Program-made: the position numbers and the translations under genes
Shown: positions 5,721 to 12,564 of the stretch, piece after piece
Layout of the letters: each line of letters begins with the position of its first letter
How positions within the stretch are numbered: position 1 is the first letter of the stretch
Origin: Candidatus Saliniplasma halalkaliphilum
Lineage (GTDB): Archaea > Thermoplasmatota > Thermoplasmata > Halarchaeoplasmatales > Halarchaeoplasmataceae
Assembly (NCBI GenBank): GCA_019594235.1
Contig: JAFDTG010000041.1
Coordinates: 1-12,564 of the forward strand
Direction of reading: 5' to 3'
DNA: 12,564 nucleotides
The notes under the pieces: model-generated
The model's input: only the letters and a program-made list of their open reading frames with translations
What the model was told of the DNA's origin: nothing
Databases searched by the model: none

Positions 5721-6527
5721 ATGCACGAGGATATTCAAGACATCAGACTTACAGATCAGAATGTCCAAGACGTCATCTGTTGTCCTGGTGGTAAAGAGCT
5801 CGAAGGCAAATCTCTTACAGGTGATATTCAAAAAACTATATCCTGGCGGCTGGATATGATAGAAGAAGGGATGACCGGGTTTGTTTCTTACAAGGTCGAT
5901 GAACCTTTTGGATTTATAGAATATATTCCGGCTGAGAGTGCCCCTTTTCCAGTGCATGCTCCAGATGATGTTTTTTTGATGTGTTATCACTGGGTAGGAG
6001 ATGGCGAACATCTAGAGGAGGAAAGACGGCTGATCAGCCTCGTCATCGAAGATGTTATGGATAGATATTCTGGTATGTCTGCATTTGCCTGGGACCATTC
6101 AACACATTTCTCCCGCTCCATTTTAAAAACCTTCGGATTCGAGGTAGTTGAAGAATTAAAAAATGGTTCGCTGATGTGGCTGCCTTTTGAAGACGACTCG
6201 AGGGGACCTGAATTGTTGAGTCAAACTTACGAACCGAAAGACTTGTCCTCGGAGGGTAAGCTTATCATCGAACAGGGATACAGTAACAGATGTCCTTACA
6301 GCATCCATCATCAAAATAGAGTGAGCGAACTAGTTAACGATATCGACGATGAGCGTATAATTTATGATCCACATGTTATCGATTACCGTGAAGATGCTTT
6401 GAAATACACCATCGAACCTTTGAACTGGGAATGGTTGTACCTGAACGGAAAAGAGGTAAAACATTTTTTTATGTCCACTGAAGAACTGAGAGAAGAAATT
6501 ATGGCACTACTTGAAAAATTAGACTAG
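5721..6527 (+). CDS. GNAT-family N-acetyltransferase with C-terminal YoaP-like domain
   Basis: The 268-residue protein matches a family that joins an acetyl-CoA-dependent GNAT domain to a YoaP-type C-terminal domain. The N-terminal part includes CCPGGKELEG, a helix, and GFVSYKVDEPFGFIEYIPAESAPFPV, where substrate-side strands typical of this family occur. The central part, ending in FGFEVVEEL, fits the end of a GNAT fold. Residues from about 175 look thioredoxin-like: GKLIIEQGYSNRCPYSIHH has a single Cys where a CxxC could be, so a redox role is doubtful. The tail EWLYLNGKEVKHFFMSTEEL is the YoaP signature. The acetyl acceptor is unknown. I chose ATG 5721 because the TATA box at 5691-5700 implies a leaderless start there; a GTG at 5703 would add six residues. 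Its stop lies 2 bases from the stop of the convergent OB-fold gene. Confidence 0.8.
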   Translation: MHEDIQDIRLTDQNVQDVICCPGGKELEGKSLTGDIQKTISWRLDMIEEGMTGFVSYKVDEPFGFIEYIPAESAPFPVHAPDDVFLMCYHWVGDGEHLEEERRLISLVIEDVMDRYSGMSAFAWDHSTHFSRSILKTFGFEVVEELKNGSLMWLPFEDDSRGPELLSQTYEPKDLSSEGKLIIEQGYSNRCPYSIHHQNRVSELVNDIDDERIIYDPHVIDYREDALKYTIEPLNWEWLYLNGKEVKHFFMSTEELREEIMALLEKLD

Positions 6528-6529
6528 GT

Positions 6530-7219
6530 TCAATGTGATATGGGCTCATTTTCACTAATTATACACCATCTACCCCTGTATGTATCATATTCGAAACTAC
6601 CTTTGACCACGATAACATTACCTCTGCTTATGGAATAAGTTTCTGTGAAATCCCAACCCTTGATTCTGACCATCAGTACACAATCATCTCCATTTAGCGG
6701 TTTTAACTCAATTACTGTATCTTCGCCTGCTGACCTTATACTGAGAACTTCACCTCTGATTTTATGTTCCATACCCTCGTGCCACTCTGGGTTATCTAAA
6801 AGTTCGGATGGAACAGTGAAGCTGGAGTAGGCGTTGTCAATTATATGAAAATCGCCTGCTCTAGAAACTATCATGTTTATTTCACCCTCGTATATATCAA
6901 TCCTACCTCTCACAAAAACCTCAGCACCAGCTCTAACTTCGTCTTTTTCATCGATATATGATAAAACCCTATTATCCACAAAAGCTGTGATCGTAGAGTT
7001 TTCTCCATCTTCTTTTAATCCTATTATATATCGGTCTTCAAGTGTTACTATATTTGAAATGAATCCACTGGTTTCGATCTGTGACCCAAGCATATTTTCA
7101 TCGATATCGTTTATCTCAACCCTTTCGGCATCTTGGTTAGCAGAGTAAAGATACAAAGAAGCCGTACCTATAAGTGAAATTATAACAGCAATGGCCAATA
7201 ATTTTTTCTCGTCTATCAC
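6530..7219 (-). CDS. Membrane-anchored protein with tandem OB-like domains
   Basis: 229 residues. Residues 6-25 form one hydrophobic helix (LLAIAVIISLIGTASLYLYS) that looks like an uncleaved N-terminal anchor, with the rest probably outside the cytoplasm. Two beta-rich units follow, about 38-127 and 137-225. Each has the strand pattern of an OB fold: the first includes IGSQ-type start LGSQIETSGFISNI and FVRGRIDIYEGEINMIV, the second HKIRGEVLSIRS and VIVVKGSFEYDTYRGRW. OB folds bind nucleic acid, oligosaccharide or protein, so the ligand is open. The start is GTG 7219, 4 bases after the orc1 stop, which indicates translational coupling to orc1. It is the last gene of the cluster and converges on the GNAT gene with a 2-base gap. 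No named family is recognised with confidence. Confidence 0.7.
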   Translation of the reverse strand: MIDEKKLLAIAVIISLIGTASLYLYSANQDAERVEINDIDENMLGSQIETSGFISNIVTLEDRYIIGLKEDGENSTITAFVDNRVLSYIDEKDEVRAGAEVFVRGRIDIYEGEINMIVSRAGDFHIIDNAYSSFTVPSELLDNPEWHEGMEHKIRGEVLSIRSAGEDTVIELKPLNGDDCVLMVRIKGWDFTETYSISRGNVIVVKGSFEYDTYRGRWCIISENEPISH

Positions 7220-7223
7220 CTAA

Positions 7224-8387
7224 TCAGCCCTCTATCATGGTTTCCAACTTACTTTCAAGAACTTTAGCGGGTATATCCGATACTGTTATCTTTGTGGTCC
7301 GTCCAGAACCGATGGAAACAGTTTTTGAATCCAAAAGCCCCTCTTTAGTTAAGGATTTTATATACTTCCAGAACTGGGTGTGACCTAAAGGTGAAATACC
7401 GTATTCTTCGGCTGTTATTTTATACTGTTCCTCGAGATCACCAGTGGTGGTATAAGCTTTGTTTTTTAATCGTCTGGTAGCAGCTAGAAGTATGACTCTT
7501 TCCTGATTATTCAAGGATCTTATCCTGTTTTCCGTAAAATGTGGATCCACTTCAGCTTTAGCACGTCTGATTCCTTCTGCATCGACTTTATCCTCTCCTT
7601 TTTCTTCGGAGAGTAAAGCCGATTTCTCCATGAGTTCGATACCCAACCTAGCGTCCCCTCTTTTTGAAGCTATATCGGATAAGAGTTTCAGTTCCTCGTC
7701 ACCGATGGAATCGGGATAAAGTGCTAGTCGGTTGCGCTGATCAAGGATGTCATATAGTTCATCAGAATCATACTTTGGGAAGTTGACCCTGTTTCCTCTT
7801 TTAAAAGAACTCAAAGCGCCTTCTTCCAAGAACTCCAGGGCATTTTTCTGTGAAATCAGCATCAGGGAAACGCTGCCCTTAGGGGTTAAACTTTCATCAT
7901 CGAATCTTGAAAATAGATATATCAATTCAGAGCCTTCCTTTTTGATAAGTACATCAACTTCATCAAGGATCACTATGAGATGGACTCCCTTCTTTTTGAT
8001 ATGTTTATTGAGTATCTCCATCATCTCTCCCACTGAGAAACCCCTATCTGGGAATCCTTTATCGAAATTAGAAATTATCTTCCACATTACCTGGCCGTTG
8101 TTACTGCTTCTTCTACAGTTGACGAATACGTACTCAAGTTTTTTACCCTCATCGTGGGCATAATTCTTAAAATCCATACAGAACCGCTTGGCCGTGGCGG
8201 TTTTACCAGTACCTACACTACCATGCAGGAAGGCATTCTGTGATATATCTGAATCTACAACTCCTTTAAAAAGAGTGAAAAGTCTCTGTATCTGTTTATC
8301 TCTATTTGGAAGTTCCTTTGGAACGTAATCGAATGAAAGTTTCTTATGGTCCTTGATAATTTTACTGCTTGTTCTTTTGAAAGCCAT
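7224..8387 (-). CDS. Orc1/Cdc6-family replication initiator
   Basis: AAA+ ATPase that binds origin DNA and helps load the MCM helicase in archaea. Walker A is HGSVGTGKT (Lys62, Thr63), Walker B is LIVILDEVD (Asp142, Glu143), and sensor 2 is RGDARLGIEL (Arg247). A C-terminal winged-helix domain of about 100 residues (from around 290) fits origin binding, and the 387-residue length is normal. Two positions are unusual. The sensor-1 stretch reads LMLISQKNAL, with Gln180 where Asn is usual. The segment after it reads EEGALSSF, with Ala191 where many Orc1 proteins have Arg in a DPRV motif. ATG 8387 begins MAFKRTSSKI. The gene lies 24 bases after the bactofilin-like gene and 4 bases before the OB-fold gene on the same strand. 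There is no long flanking AT-rich intergenic region, so no origin is apparent beside it. Confidence 0.93.
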   Translation of the reverse strand: MAFKRTSSKIIKDHKKLSFDYVPKELPNRDKQIQRLFTLFKGVVDSDISQNAFLHGSVGTGKTATAKRFCMDFKNYAHDEGKKLEYVFVNCRRSSNNGQVMWKIISNFDKGFPDRGFSVGEMMEILNKHIKKKGVHLIVILDEVDVLIKKEGSELIYLFSRFDDESLTPKGSVSLMLISQKNALEFLEEGALSSFKRGNRVNFPKYDSDELYDILDQRNRLALYPDSIGDEELKLLSDIASKRGDARLGIELMEKSALLSEEKGEDKVDAEGIRRAKAEVDPHFTENRIRSLNNQERVILLAATRRLKNKAYTTTGDLEEQYKITAEEYGISPLGHTQFWKYIKSLTKEGLLDSKTVSIGSGRTTKITVSDIPAKVLESKLETMIEG

Positions 8388-8411
8388 CTTTATCGCTATC
8401 TCTTTTTGTAC

Positions 8412-9407
8412 TTACAATTCAGCCCCACAGCTTCTACACACGTCTGCATCGGCATCGTTAACTTCCTCACAGATAGGACATATATATTCTTCATCATCAC
8501 TTTCTTCTATCTCCTCGTTTTCGTCTATTTCTTCTTCCTCAGAAACTGGAAATTCAACACTGTACAAAGTATCCGAATTAAGTCCCTCATCCTTTATGTC
8601 ATTACTAGACTTGGGGAGTACTGAATCAGTGATAGTAACTCTTTTCTCCGCTTCCAATTTACCAGCGTATTCTACACTGCCCTCAACTTTGACGCCTTCC
8701 TGCAGTCTAACATTTCCTAAGGCGGATATATCGTACACGTGAGAGTTACTCGCAATGCTAACATCTCCATCGCTTTCAATATCGCCTGCAGAAACACCCT
8801 CTGAGATGTCTATATCTTTACCTGAAACCATGCCGCCAATTTTAGAAGATTTGCCTATACTGATATTTCCGTTTTCTGAACTTATATCGCCCTCGACTGT
8901 TGTATTGTCACCTATCTCTATGTCCCCGTCAGCTTCGATAGAACCGTGGACTCTAACGGAATTTTCAATTATCAACCTATTTTTTGATTTGATATCTCCA
9001 TTTACTACGCTTTCAGAATGAAATACTATTTCTTCCTCGGAAATGACAGCAGGTTCCCCTATTATTCCCCTAGATTGTTCTAATTCATCCATCAATTTTT
9101 TATTTTCTTCATCGAGTTCTTTCATTTCTTTTCTGAGCATTTCGTTTTCTTCTTCCATCTCGGCTAACAATGTTTTTTCCTCGTCAGTTAGATGGTCGAG
9201 TTCGTTCGTTTCATCGAGCTTGTAAAGCAGTTCTTTTATCCTATTCTCCTTTTCTTCTATGGTTTCCCGTTTTTCATGGAGTATCTTCCTTTTTTCTTTT
9301 TCTAAAGATTTGACCTCTTTTCTGAGTCGTTGGAGTTCCTTTTTCAGCTTCACGACTCTTCTCTTATACTCCTCCATGCGTTTCCGTACCTGCTTCTTAC
9401 TGACCAT
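8412..9407 (-). CDS. Coiled-coil, bactofilin-like beta-helix, zinc-ribbon protein
   Basis: 331 residues in three clear parts. Residues 5-112 are Lys/Glu-rich with heptad-like spacing, a long coiled coil. About 127-263 form repeated short strands with Gly and Asp turns (VNGDI, VHGSIEADGDIEIGDN, VEGDIS, GGMVSGKDIDI, VEGSVEYAGKLEAE), the pattern of bactofilin/polymer-forming cytoskeletal beta-helices. An acidic tail (289-307) precedes a zinc ribbon with CPIC and CRSC (Cys310, 313, 324, 327). The beta-helix may polymerise into filaments while the coiled coil and ribbon bind partners; this is inference. Start ATG 9407 has GAGGAG at 9414-9419. A TATA-like ATAAATAAAT (9438-9450) could give it its own promoter. 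It directly precedes orc1 by 24 bases, so the two are probably cotranscribed. Confidence 0.75.
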   Translation of the reverse strand: MVSKKQVRKRMEEYKRRVVKLKKELQRLRKEVKSLEKEKRKILHEKRETIEEKENRIKELLYKLDETNELDHLTDEEKTLLAEMEEENEMLRKEMKELDEENKKLMDELEQSRGIIGEPAVISEEEIVFHSESVVNGDIKSKNRLIIENSVRVHGSIEADGDIEIGDNTTVEGDISSENGNISIGKSSKIGGMVSGKDIDISEGVSAGDIESDGDVSIASNSHVYDISALGNVRLQEGVKVEGSVEYAGKLEAEKRVTITDSVLPKSSNDIKDEGLNSDTLYSVEFPVSEEEEIDENEEIEESDDEEYICPICEEVNDADADVCRSCGAEL

Positions 9408-9459
9408 CTTAACTCCTCAACCCCTAAAAATGACTTTAATTTATTTATCGTTTACTGTT

Positions 9460-10095
9460 TTATTCAACTTCCCATCCCATGTCCTGCATATTTTTGATTA
9501 CACCCTCTACCCTTTCTACTTCTATAAGGGCTAGAGTGACACCTTTTTTGGATATCCTTACGAGATTCTTGGCTATGACACTCTCCCGGTGTTCTTCAAG
9601 GTCTTGATATCCTTTTAATTTATTGATACTTTTATCCCACGCTTTGGCAAAATCCCTTGGATCATCAAAGTCGAACTTTTTTGTTTTTAACCTTTTCTCC
9701 CTTACAGACTGCAGTATCCATTGTGTTCCAGATACATGTTCACAATATGCCATGGTATAGTGTTCCTCATCCATATCCACCGCCATTATCTTGATACCTT
9801 GTTCCATGCAGTACTTTACAAATGCTATATAAGATGGCGGGGGAAGACTTACCTCTCCAAATTTACTCAGATTCTCTGCATATATTCTCTCTGGTGCGTT
9901 AGGTTCGATAGAAAAATCCTTACCATCCTCAATCATATTTTTGAGACCTTCCAATTCGTTTTTTGATATCGCTATACACCCTACATCAAAATCGAATCCT
10001 TTTATTTGGTCAATGACCGTATCAACTTCAGAGTTCAATCCTTTTACAACGTCTATCAGATGGATTTGGGTTCTATCTTTATCTAATGTATGCAA
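9460..10095 (-). CDS. TraB-like protein (divergent)
   Basis: 211 residues, function unknown. The order of features resembles the TraB/PrgY (COG1916) fold: an opening strand LIDVVKGLNSEVDTVIDQI, a helical EPNAPERIYAENLSKFG stretch, the strand IKIMAVDMDEEHY, the C-terminal HRESVIAKNLVRISKKG like the ER-D-MA motif of TraB, and a last unit GVTLALIEVERVEGVI. The residues GAGH expected near the end are replaced by IEVER, so any metal-dependent activity is doubtful. No membrane segment is seen. The start is a TTG at 10095, one base after the stop of the upstream regulator gene (TGA 10097-10099), with a GGGGGAT-type ribosome site about 9 bases upstream. This tight junction implies cotranscription and translational coupling. 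The family call is moderate at best. Confidence 0.55.
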   Translation of the reverse strand: MHTLDKDRTQIHLIDVVKGLNSEVDTVIDQIKGFDFDVGCIAISKNELEGLKNMIEDGKDFSIEPNAPERIYAENLSKFGEVSLPPPSYIAFVKYCMEQGIKIMAVDMDEEHYTMAYCEHVSGTQWILQSVREKRLKTKKFDFDDPRDFAKAWDKSINKLKGYQDLEEHRESVIAKNLVRISKKGVTLALIEVERVEGVIKNMQDMGWEVE

Positions 10096-10096
10096 A

Positions 10097-11047
10097 TCAG
10101 TTATCCCCCTTCCTCTCTTTTAGAAGGTTTATAATATCCTCTTTGGAATCTATAGAACTGAGTTCGTTTATATCAATTATAGGTATACCCTCCAGATTTA
10201 CTCTTGTAACCCTTTTTCTAAGAAATATCACTGAATCTCTTTCCGTGATATGTGATATATCTGAAACGATCTTAGCTTTCTTTTGTACCTGGGGACTTTC
10301 TTCGGATCCGACTCCCGTAAGCAATACGTCTTTTTCGTCTTCTGTAATCGCTTCAAAAGGACACTTCCATGTGGGAACTATACGGTACCCTATAGATGTA
10401 AGATATTCAAAGATATCTTTATCGAATCCTCTCATACCCTCTGGGAAATCCATGGAATACTCGCTTTCTTCAGAATAATCAAGAGGATTTAATGGTAAGA
10501 TGATATCCTCACCTAAAAATTCCTGAAGTTTCAGCGCCACTTCAAGGTCTGCACCCATACCTTTCTCATATTTTTGTATAGCTTTACGAGAAACTCCTCC
10601 TATATCAGCCAACCGATTCAAAGAAATCTTCCTTTCTTTCCGGGCTTCTTTGATGATATCTGAATTCATTTTAACGTAAAAACCACCAGGTGCTGAAAAA
10701 ACATAGGGTGGAACTCCTTCGATGAACATATCATAAAGTGTTTCCAACGAAAGAAGTGGAACATCCTGTCTTGAATAAAGGACTCCTTTTTCGAGAGACC
10801 TTTTACCTCCCTTCTCTGCGATGAATATTGATGAACCGTCTAGTACATCGCTTAATATCTTTAATTCTTTAGCATTACGCATTCTAGAACTGTCCGCATT
10901 GACGGATACACCTATTATAAGGAGTTCATCATCTTTCCGGGCGATTATATCGAAACTGATATTTCTATCATAATGTCTTTCGGAAAGATAGAATCCAGCC
11001 TTAGCCAAGATATCCCTGACACTTTCTATCAACTGGAGTCGTCTCAT
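10097..11047 (-). CDS. COG1395-type transcriptional regulator with central HTH_3
   Basis: 316 residues matching the archaeal putative HTH-type regulator family COG1395. A Xre-like helix-turn-helix lies in the middle (about 129-183: IIKEARKERKISLNRLADIGGVSRKAIQKYEKG is its core). It is flanked by two alpha/beta domains (about 1-110 and 208-310) that look like diverged copies of each other. Both have strands such as LLIIGVSV / LLTGVGSE, then a Lys-rich helix, then IFIAEK / VIFLRK, then VPLLSLETL / IPIIDINEL. They resemble a restriction-endonuclease-like fold but lack a convincing D-ExK active site. The regulator is probably DNA binding; its targets are unknown. ATG 11047 lies behind the TATA-like TTTATATAGA (11071-11080), giving almost no leader. 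It heads the five-gene orc1 cluster and diverges from the AlaX gene. Confidence 0.85.
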   Translation of the reverse strand: MRRLQLIESVRDILAKAGFYLSERHYDRNISFDIIARKDDELLIIGVSVNADSSRMRNAKELKILSDVLDGSSIFIAEKGGKRSLEKGVLYSRQDVPLLSLETLYDMFIEGVPPYVFSAPGGFYVKMNSDIIKEARKERKISLNRLADIGGVSRKAIQKYEKGMGADLEVALKLQEFLGEDIILPLNPLDYSEESEYSMDFPEGMRGFDKDIFEYLTSIGYRIVPTWKCPFEAITEDEKDVLLTGVGSEESPQVQKKAKIVSDISHITERDSVIFLRKRVTRVNLEGIPIIDINELSSIDSKEDIINLLKERKGDN

Positions 11048-11070
11048 GGGTATTTAAATTAGCTATTTGT

Positions 11071-11080
11071 TCTATATAAA
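11071..11080 (-). promoter_or_regulatory. Promoter heading the HTH/orc1 cluster
   Basis: The minus-strand TTTATATAGA is centred near 11076 and predicts a start about 4 bases before ATG 11047. As the first gene is a DNA-binding regulator, autoregulation here is plausible but unproven. Confidence 0.5.
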
Positions 11081-11088
11081 CGTGACGG

Positions 11089-11097
11089 TTTAAATAA
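11089..11097 (+). promoter_or_regulatory. TATA-like box for the AlaX gene
   Basis: TTTAAATAA on the plus strand predicts transcription start near 11118, about 30 bases before ATG 11148. It lies close to the divergent TATA box of the regulator (11071-11080), so the two promoters share about 100 bases. Confidence 0.35.
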
Positions 11098-11147
11098 GGA
11101 TAGTGTTAATCGAAATCGATAAAAACTACTTTTTATTTGTCAAATTT

Positions 11148-11861
11148 ATGACAGAAATAATCTATATGCCTGATATCGAAAGTAACTATATCAAAGATTT
11201 CAAAGCTATAGTGATGAATAGTGGTAAAGATCACGTAGTTCTAGATAGGACTGCTTTCTATCCTGAAGGAGGAGGACAACCTTCAGATACAGGTAAGATC
11301 ACATGGGATGGAGGAGAAGCAGAGGTAGTAAAAGTCGAGAAAAAAGGGAAAATAATTCATCGGTTGGAAGGTACCATCCCTGAAGACGATATGGAAGTAA
11401 AGGGAGAAATAGATTGGGAGAGAAGATATAACCACATGAAACTTCATACTGCTCAACATCTGTTTTCTGCAGTTGTATACGATCTTTTCAAAGGTGAAAC
11501 CGTTGGCAACCAGATATACACCGATTACTCTAGAGTTGATTTCGAACCAGTTGATCTATCTGAAAGGGATCTGGAGCAGATCGAAGACGAGGTTAACGTT
11601 TTGATACAAGAAGCTCATCCAGTCTCGATTTATACCGAAAGGAGAGTGGTTTTGGAAGACGAGATAGAAGAAGGTAGAGTGAATCTTTCACTATTTCCGA
11701 AGTCCATAAAAGAATTAAGAGTTATCGATATAGACGGATACGATATATGTCCCTGTGCTGGAACCCATGTTCGAAACACCCAGGAGATCGGAGGCATCAA
11801 GATAACTGATAAAAAAAATAAGGGTAAAAACAAACAAAGGATTTACTACGAACTGGTTTGA
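11148..11861 (+). CDS. Alanyl-tRNA editing protein AlaX (AlaX-M type)
   Basis: Free-standing editing enzyme that hydrolyses mischarged tRNA-Ala, typically Ser-tRNA-Ala, in trans. The N-terminal barrel carries FYPEGGGQPSDTG (41-44 GGGQ), the mark of the medium/long AlaX class. The editing domain has HTAQH (His100, His104) and CAGTH (Cys203, His207), the four zinc ligands. At 237 residues it is the AlaX-M length. I chose ATG 11148 (MTEIIYMPDI), which matches typical AlaX N-termini; the upstream GTG 11103 would add 15 non-conserved hydrophobic residues. No Shine-Dalgarno sequence is obvious. Its stop is one base from the stop of the convergent methyltransferase gene. It probably acts alone in the cytosol beside alanyl-tRNA synthetase. 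Confidence 0.93.
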   Translation: MTEIIYMPDIESNYIKDFKAIVMNSGKDHVVLDRTAFYPEGGGQPSDTGKITWDGGEAEVVKVEKKGKIIHRLEGTIPEDDMEVKGEIDWERRYNHMKLHTAQHLFSAVVYDLFKGETVGNQIYTDYSRVDFEPVDLSERDLEQIEDEVNVLIQEAHPVSIYTERRVVLEDEIEEGRVNLSLFPKSIKELRVIDIDGYDICPCAGTHVRNTQEIGGIKITDKKNKGKNKQRIYYELV

Positions 11862-11862
11862 T

Positions 11863-12543
11863 TCACTTAAAATAAAGTTCCCAGTAAACTGTAGAAGCGA
11901 CCCATGAGTTATTATCAACTATCTTCTCGTCGAGTTCTGAGAGTTTCTCTGCCATGCTTAATGGTAGGCATTGGTAAATACCGTAGGGTATCAACAGGTC
12001 CTCATCGTACCTAACTTCTTTTACACCCTTGATCTTCTCAAATTTACTTTTTAAAAATGAATTGGAAAACATCCTGCTTTTCTGTGGTAGGGCCCACTGG
12101 TACAAGAGTCTTAAGCTCATGGGATGTAGTGATTCAAAAACGAATTTTTCTTTGGTAACTCTTTTAACTTCTGTAACAAAATCATCGATAAGCTGAGGTT
12201 TTAGTAAGTGTAAAAATCTCATGCTTATAGTTATATCGAAACTATTATCTGCGAAAGGTAGATGAAGTGCATCACCAACAAGATAATGTGCTTTCCCTTT
12301 AGTGAGCATCTCCCTGCTGGCATCAAGGCCGACAACTTCTGCTCCATTTTCCACTAATATCTCTGCAAATCTGCCCGTTCCCGTAGCTATATCTAATATT
12401 TTTTTTCCATCAGGTTCTATAAGAGAAAGAACGATCTCTTTTTCTTTATAATCAAGTACCATTCCTCCTCCCTGGAATCTCTTCTCATCATATTTTTTAG
12501 CGACCTTTTTTCTCTGGTACCACTTCGTGCTTTTGTTATGCAT
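11863..12543 (-). CDS. Class I SAM-dependent methyltransferase
   Basis: 226 residues with a Methyltransf_11-like Rossmann domain. Motif I is ILDIATGTGRFAE (49-61), which binds S-adenosylmethionine; the acidic end of strand 2 is VVGLDASREML (Asp74); GDALHLPFADNSFDITIS (90-107) covers motifs II/III. The short N-terminal helix KKVAKKYDEKRFQGGG resembles UbiE/COQ5-like enzymes. The acceptor substrate cannot be inferred. Start ATG 12543 gives a full-length protein; only 21 bases of upstream DNA are in the window, so promoter and operon status are unknown. It converges on the AlaX gene with one base between the stops. Confidence 0.88.
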   Translation of the reverse strand: MHNKSTKWYQRKKVAKKYDEKRFQGGGMVLDYKEKEIVLSLIEPDGKKILDIATGTGRFAEILVENGAEVVGLDASREMLTKGKAHYLVGDALHLPFADNSFDITISMRFLHLLKPQLIDDFVTEVKRVTKEKFVFESLHPMSLRLLYQWALPQKSRMFSNSFLKSKFEKIKGVKEVRYDEDLLIPYGIYQCLPLSMAEKLSELDEKIVDNNSWVASTVYWELYFK

Positions 12544-12564
12544 TCGAAAGGTATATTGCCAACC

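Noticed and set aside
8388..8411. Possible replication origin next to orc1
   Set aside because: Only 24 bases lie upstream and 4 downstream of orc1, and I saw no repeated origin-recognition-box-like motifs in the window's short intergenic regions.
8353..9225. Plus-strand Ser/Phe-rich open frames opposite the bactofilin-like gene
   Set aside because: They mirror Glu/Lys-rich coiled-coil codons on the minus strand, giving low-complexity Ser/Phe runs without a ribosome site.

Overview
The window is archaeal. It encodes an RPA/RPA-associated single-strand DNA-binding module, an Orc1/Cdc6 initiator, the KEOPS subunit Kae1, a trans-editing AlaX protein and an archaeal RNase P RNA. Several genes have a TATA-like box about 25 nt before the start codon, which is the spacing of leaderless archaeal transcripts; others carry a Shine-Dalgarno sequence. 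The DNA is moderately AT-rich with short intergenic gaps. The gene set points to Euryarchaeota in the broad sense. Thermoplasmatota or a related lineage is my weak guess from the small DUF5679 zinc ribbon and the GNAT-YoaP protein; the sequence does not settle it.

Layout. Bases 1-225 hold the 3' end of an RPA gene, preceded by an exact 36-base inverted copy of part of that gene starting at base 1; this looks like an amplification or assembly artefact at a contig end. The RPA-associated gene (272-1150, +) follows. It converges on a minus-strand block: a RuvC/RNase H-fold predicted nuclease (1152-1901), NAD(P)-dependent malic enzyme (1966-3318), a zinc-ribbon membrane protein (3394-4008), kae1 (4060-5025), a 46-residue zinc ribbon protein (5058-5198) and rnpB (5267-5621). 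A GNAT acetyltransferase with a YoaP-type C-terminus (5721-6527, +) diverges from rnpB.

It converges on a five-gene minus-strand cluster. In transcription order this is: a COG1395-type HTH regulator (11047-10097), a TraB-like protein (10095-9460), a coiled-coil/bactofilin-like/zinc-ribbon protein (9407-8412), Orc1/Cdc6 (8387-7224) and a membrane-anchored tandem OB-fold protein (7219-6530). An AlaX editing protein (11148-11861, +) diverges from the regulator and converges on a SAM methyltransferase (12543-11863, -).

Working together. The window mixes genome maintenance (RPA, RPA-associated protein, Orc1, predicted nuclease) with tRNA biology (RNase P RNA, Kae1, AlaX). The most unusual association is the initiator Orc1 packed between a predicted filament-forming protein and a membrane-anchored OB-fold protein. 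This could be a replication/cell-envelope module, but that is inference from gene order. I found no CRISPR array, insertion sequence, tRNA or obvious origin.
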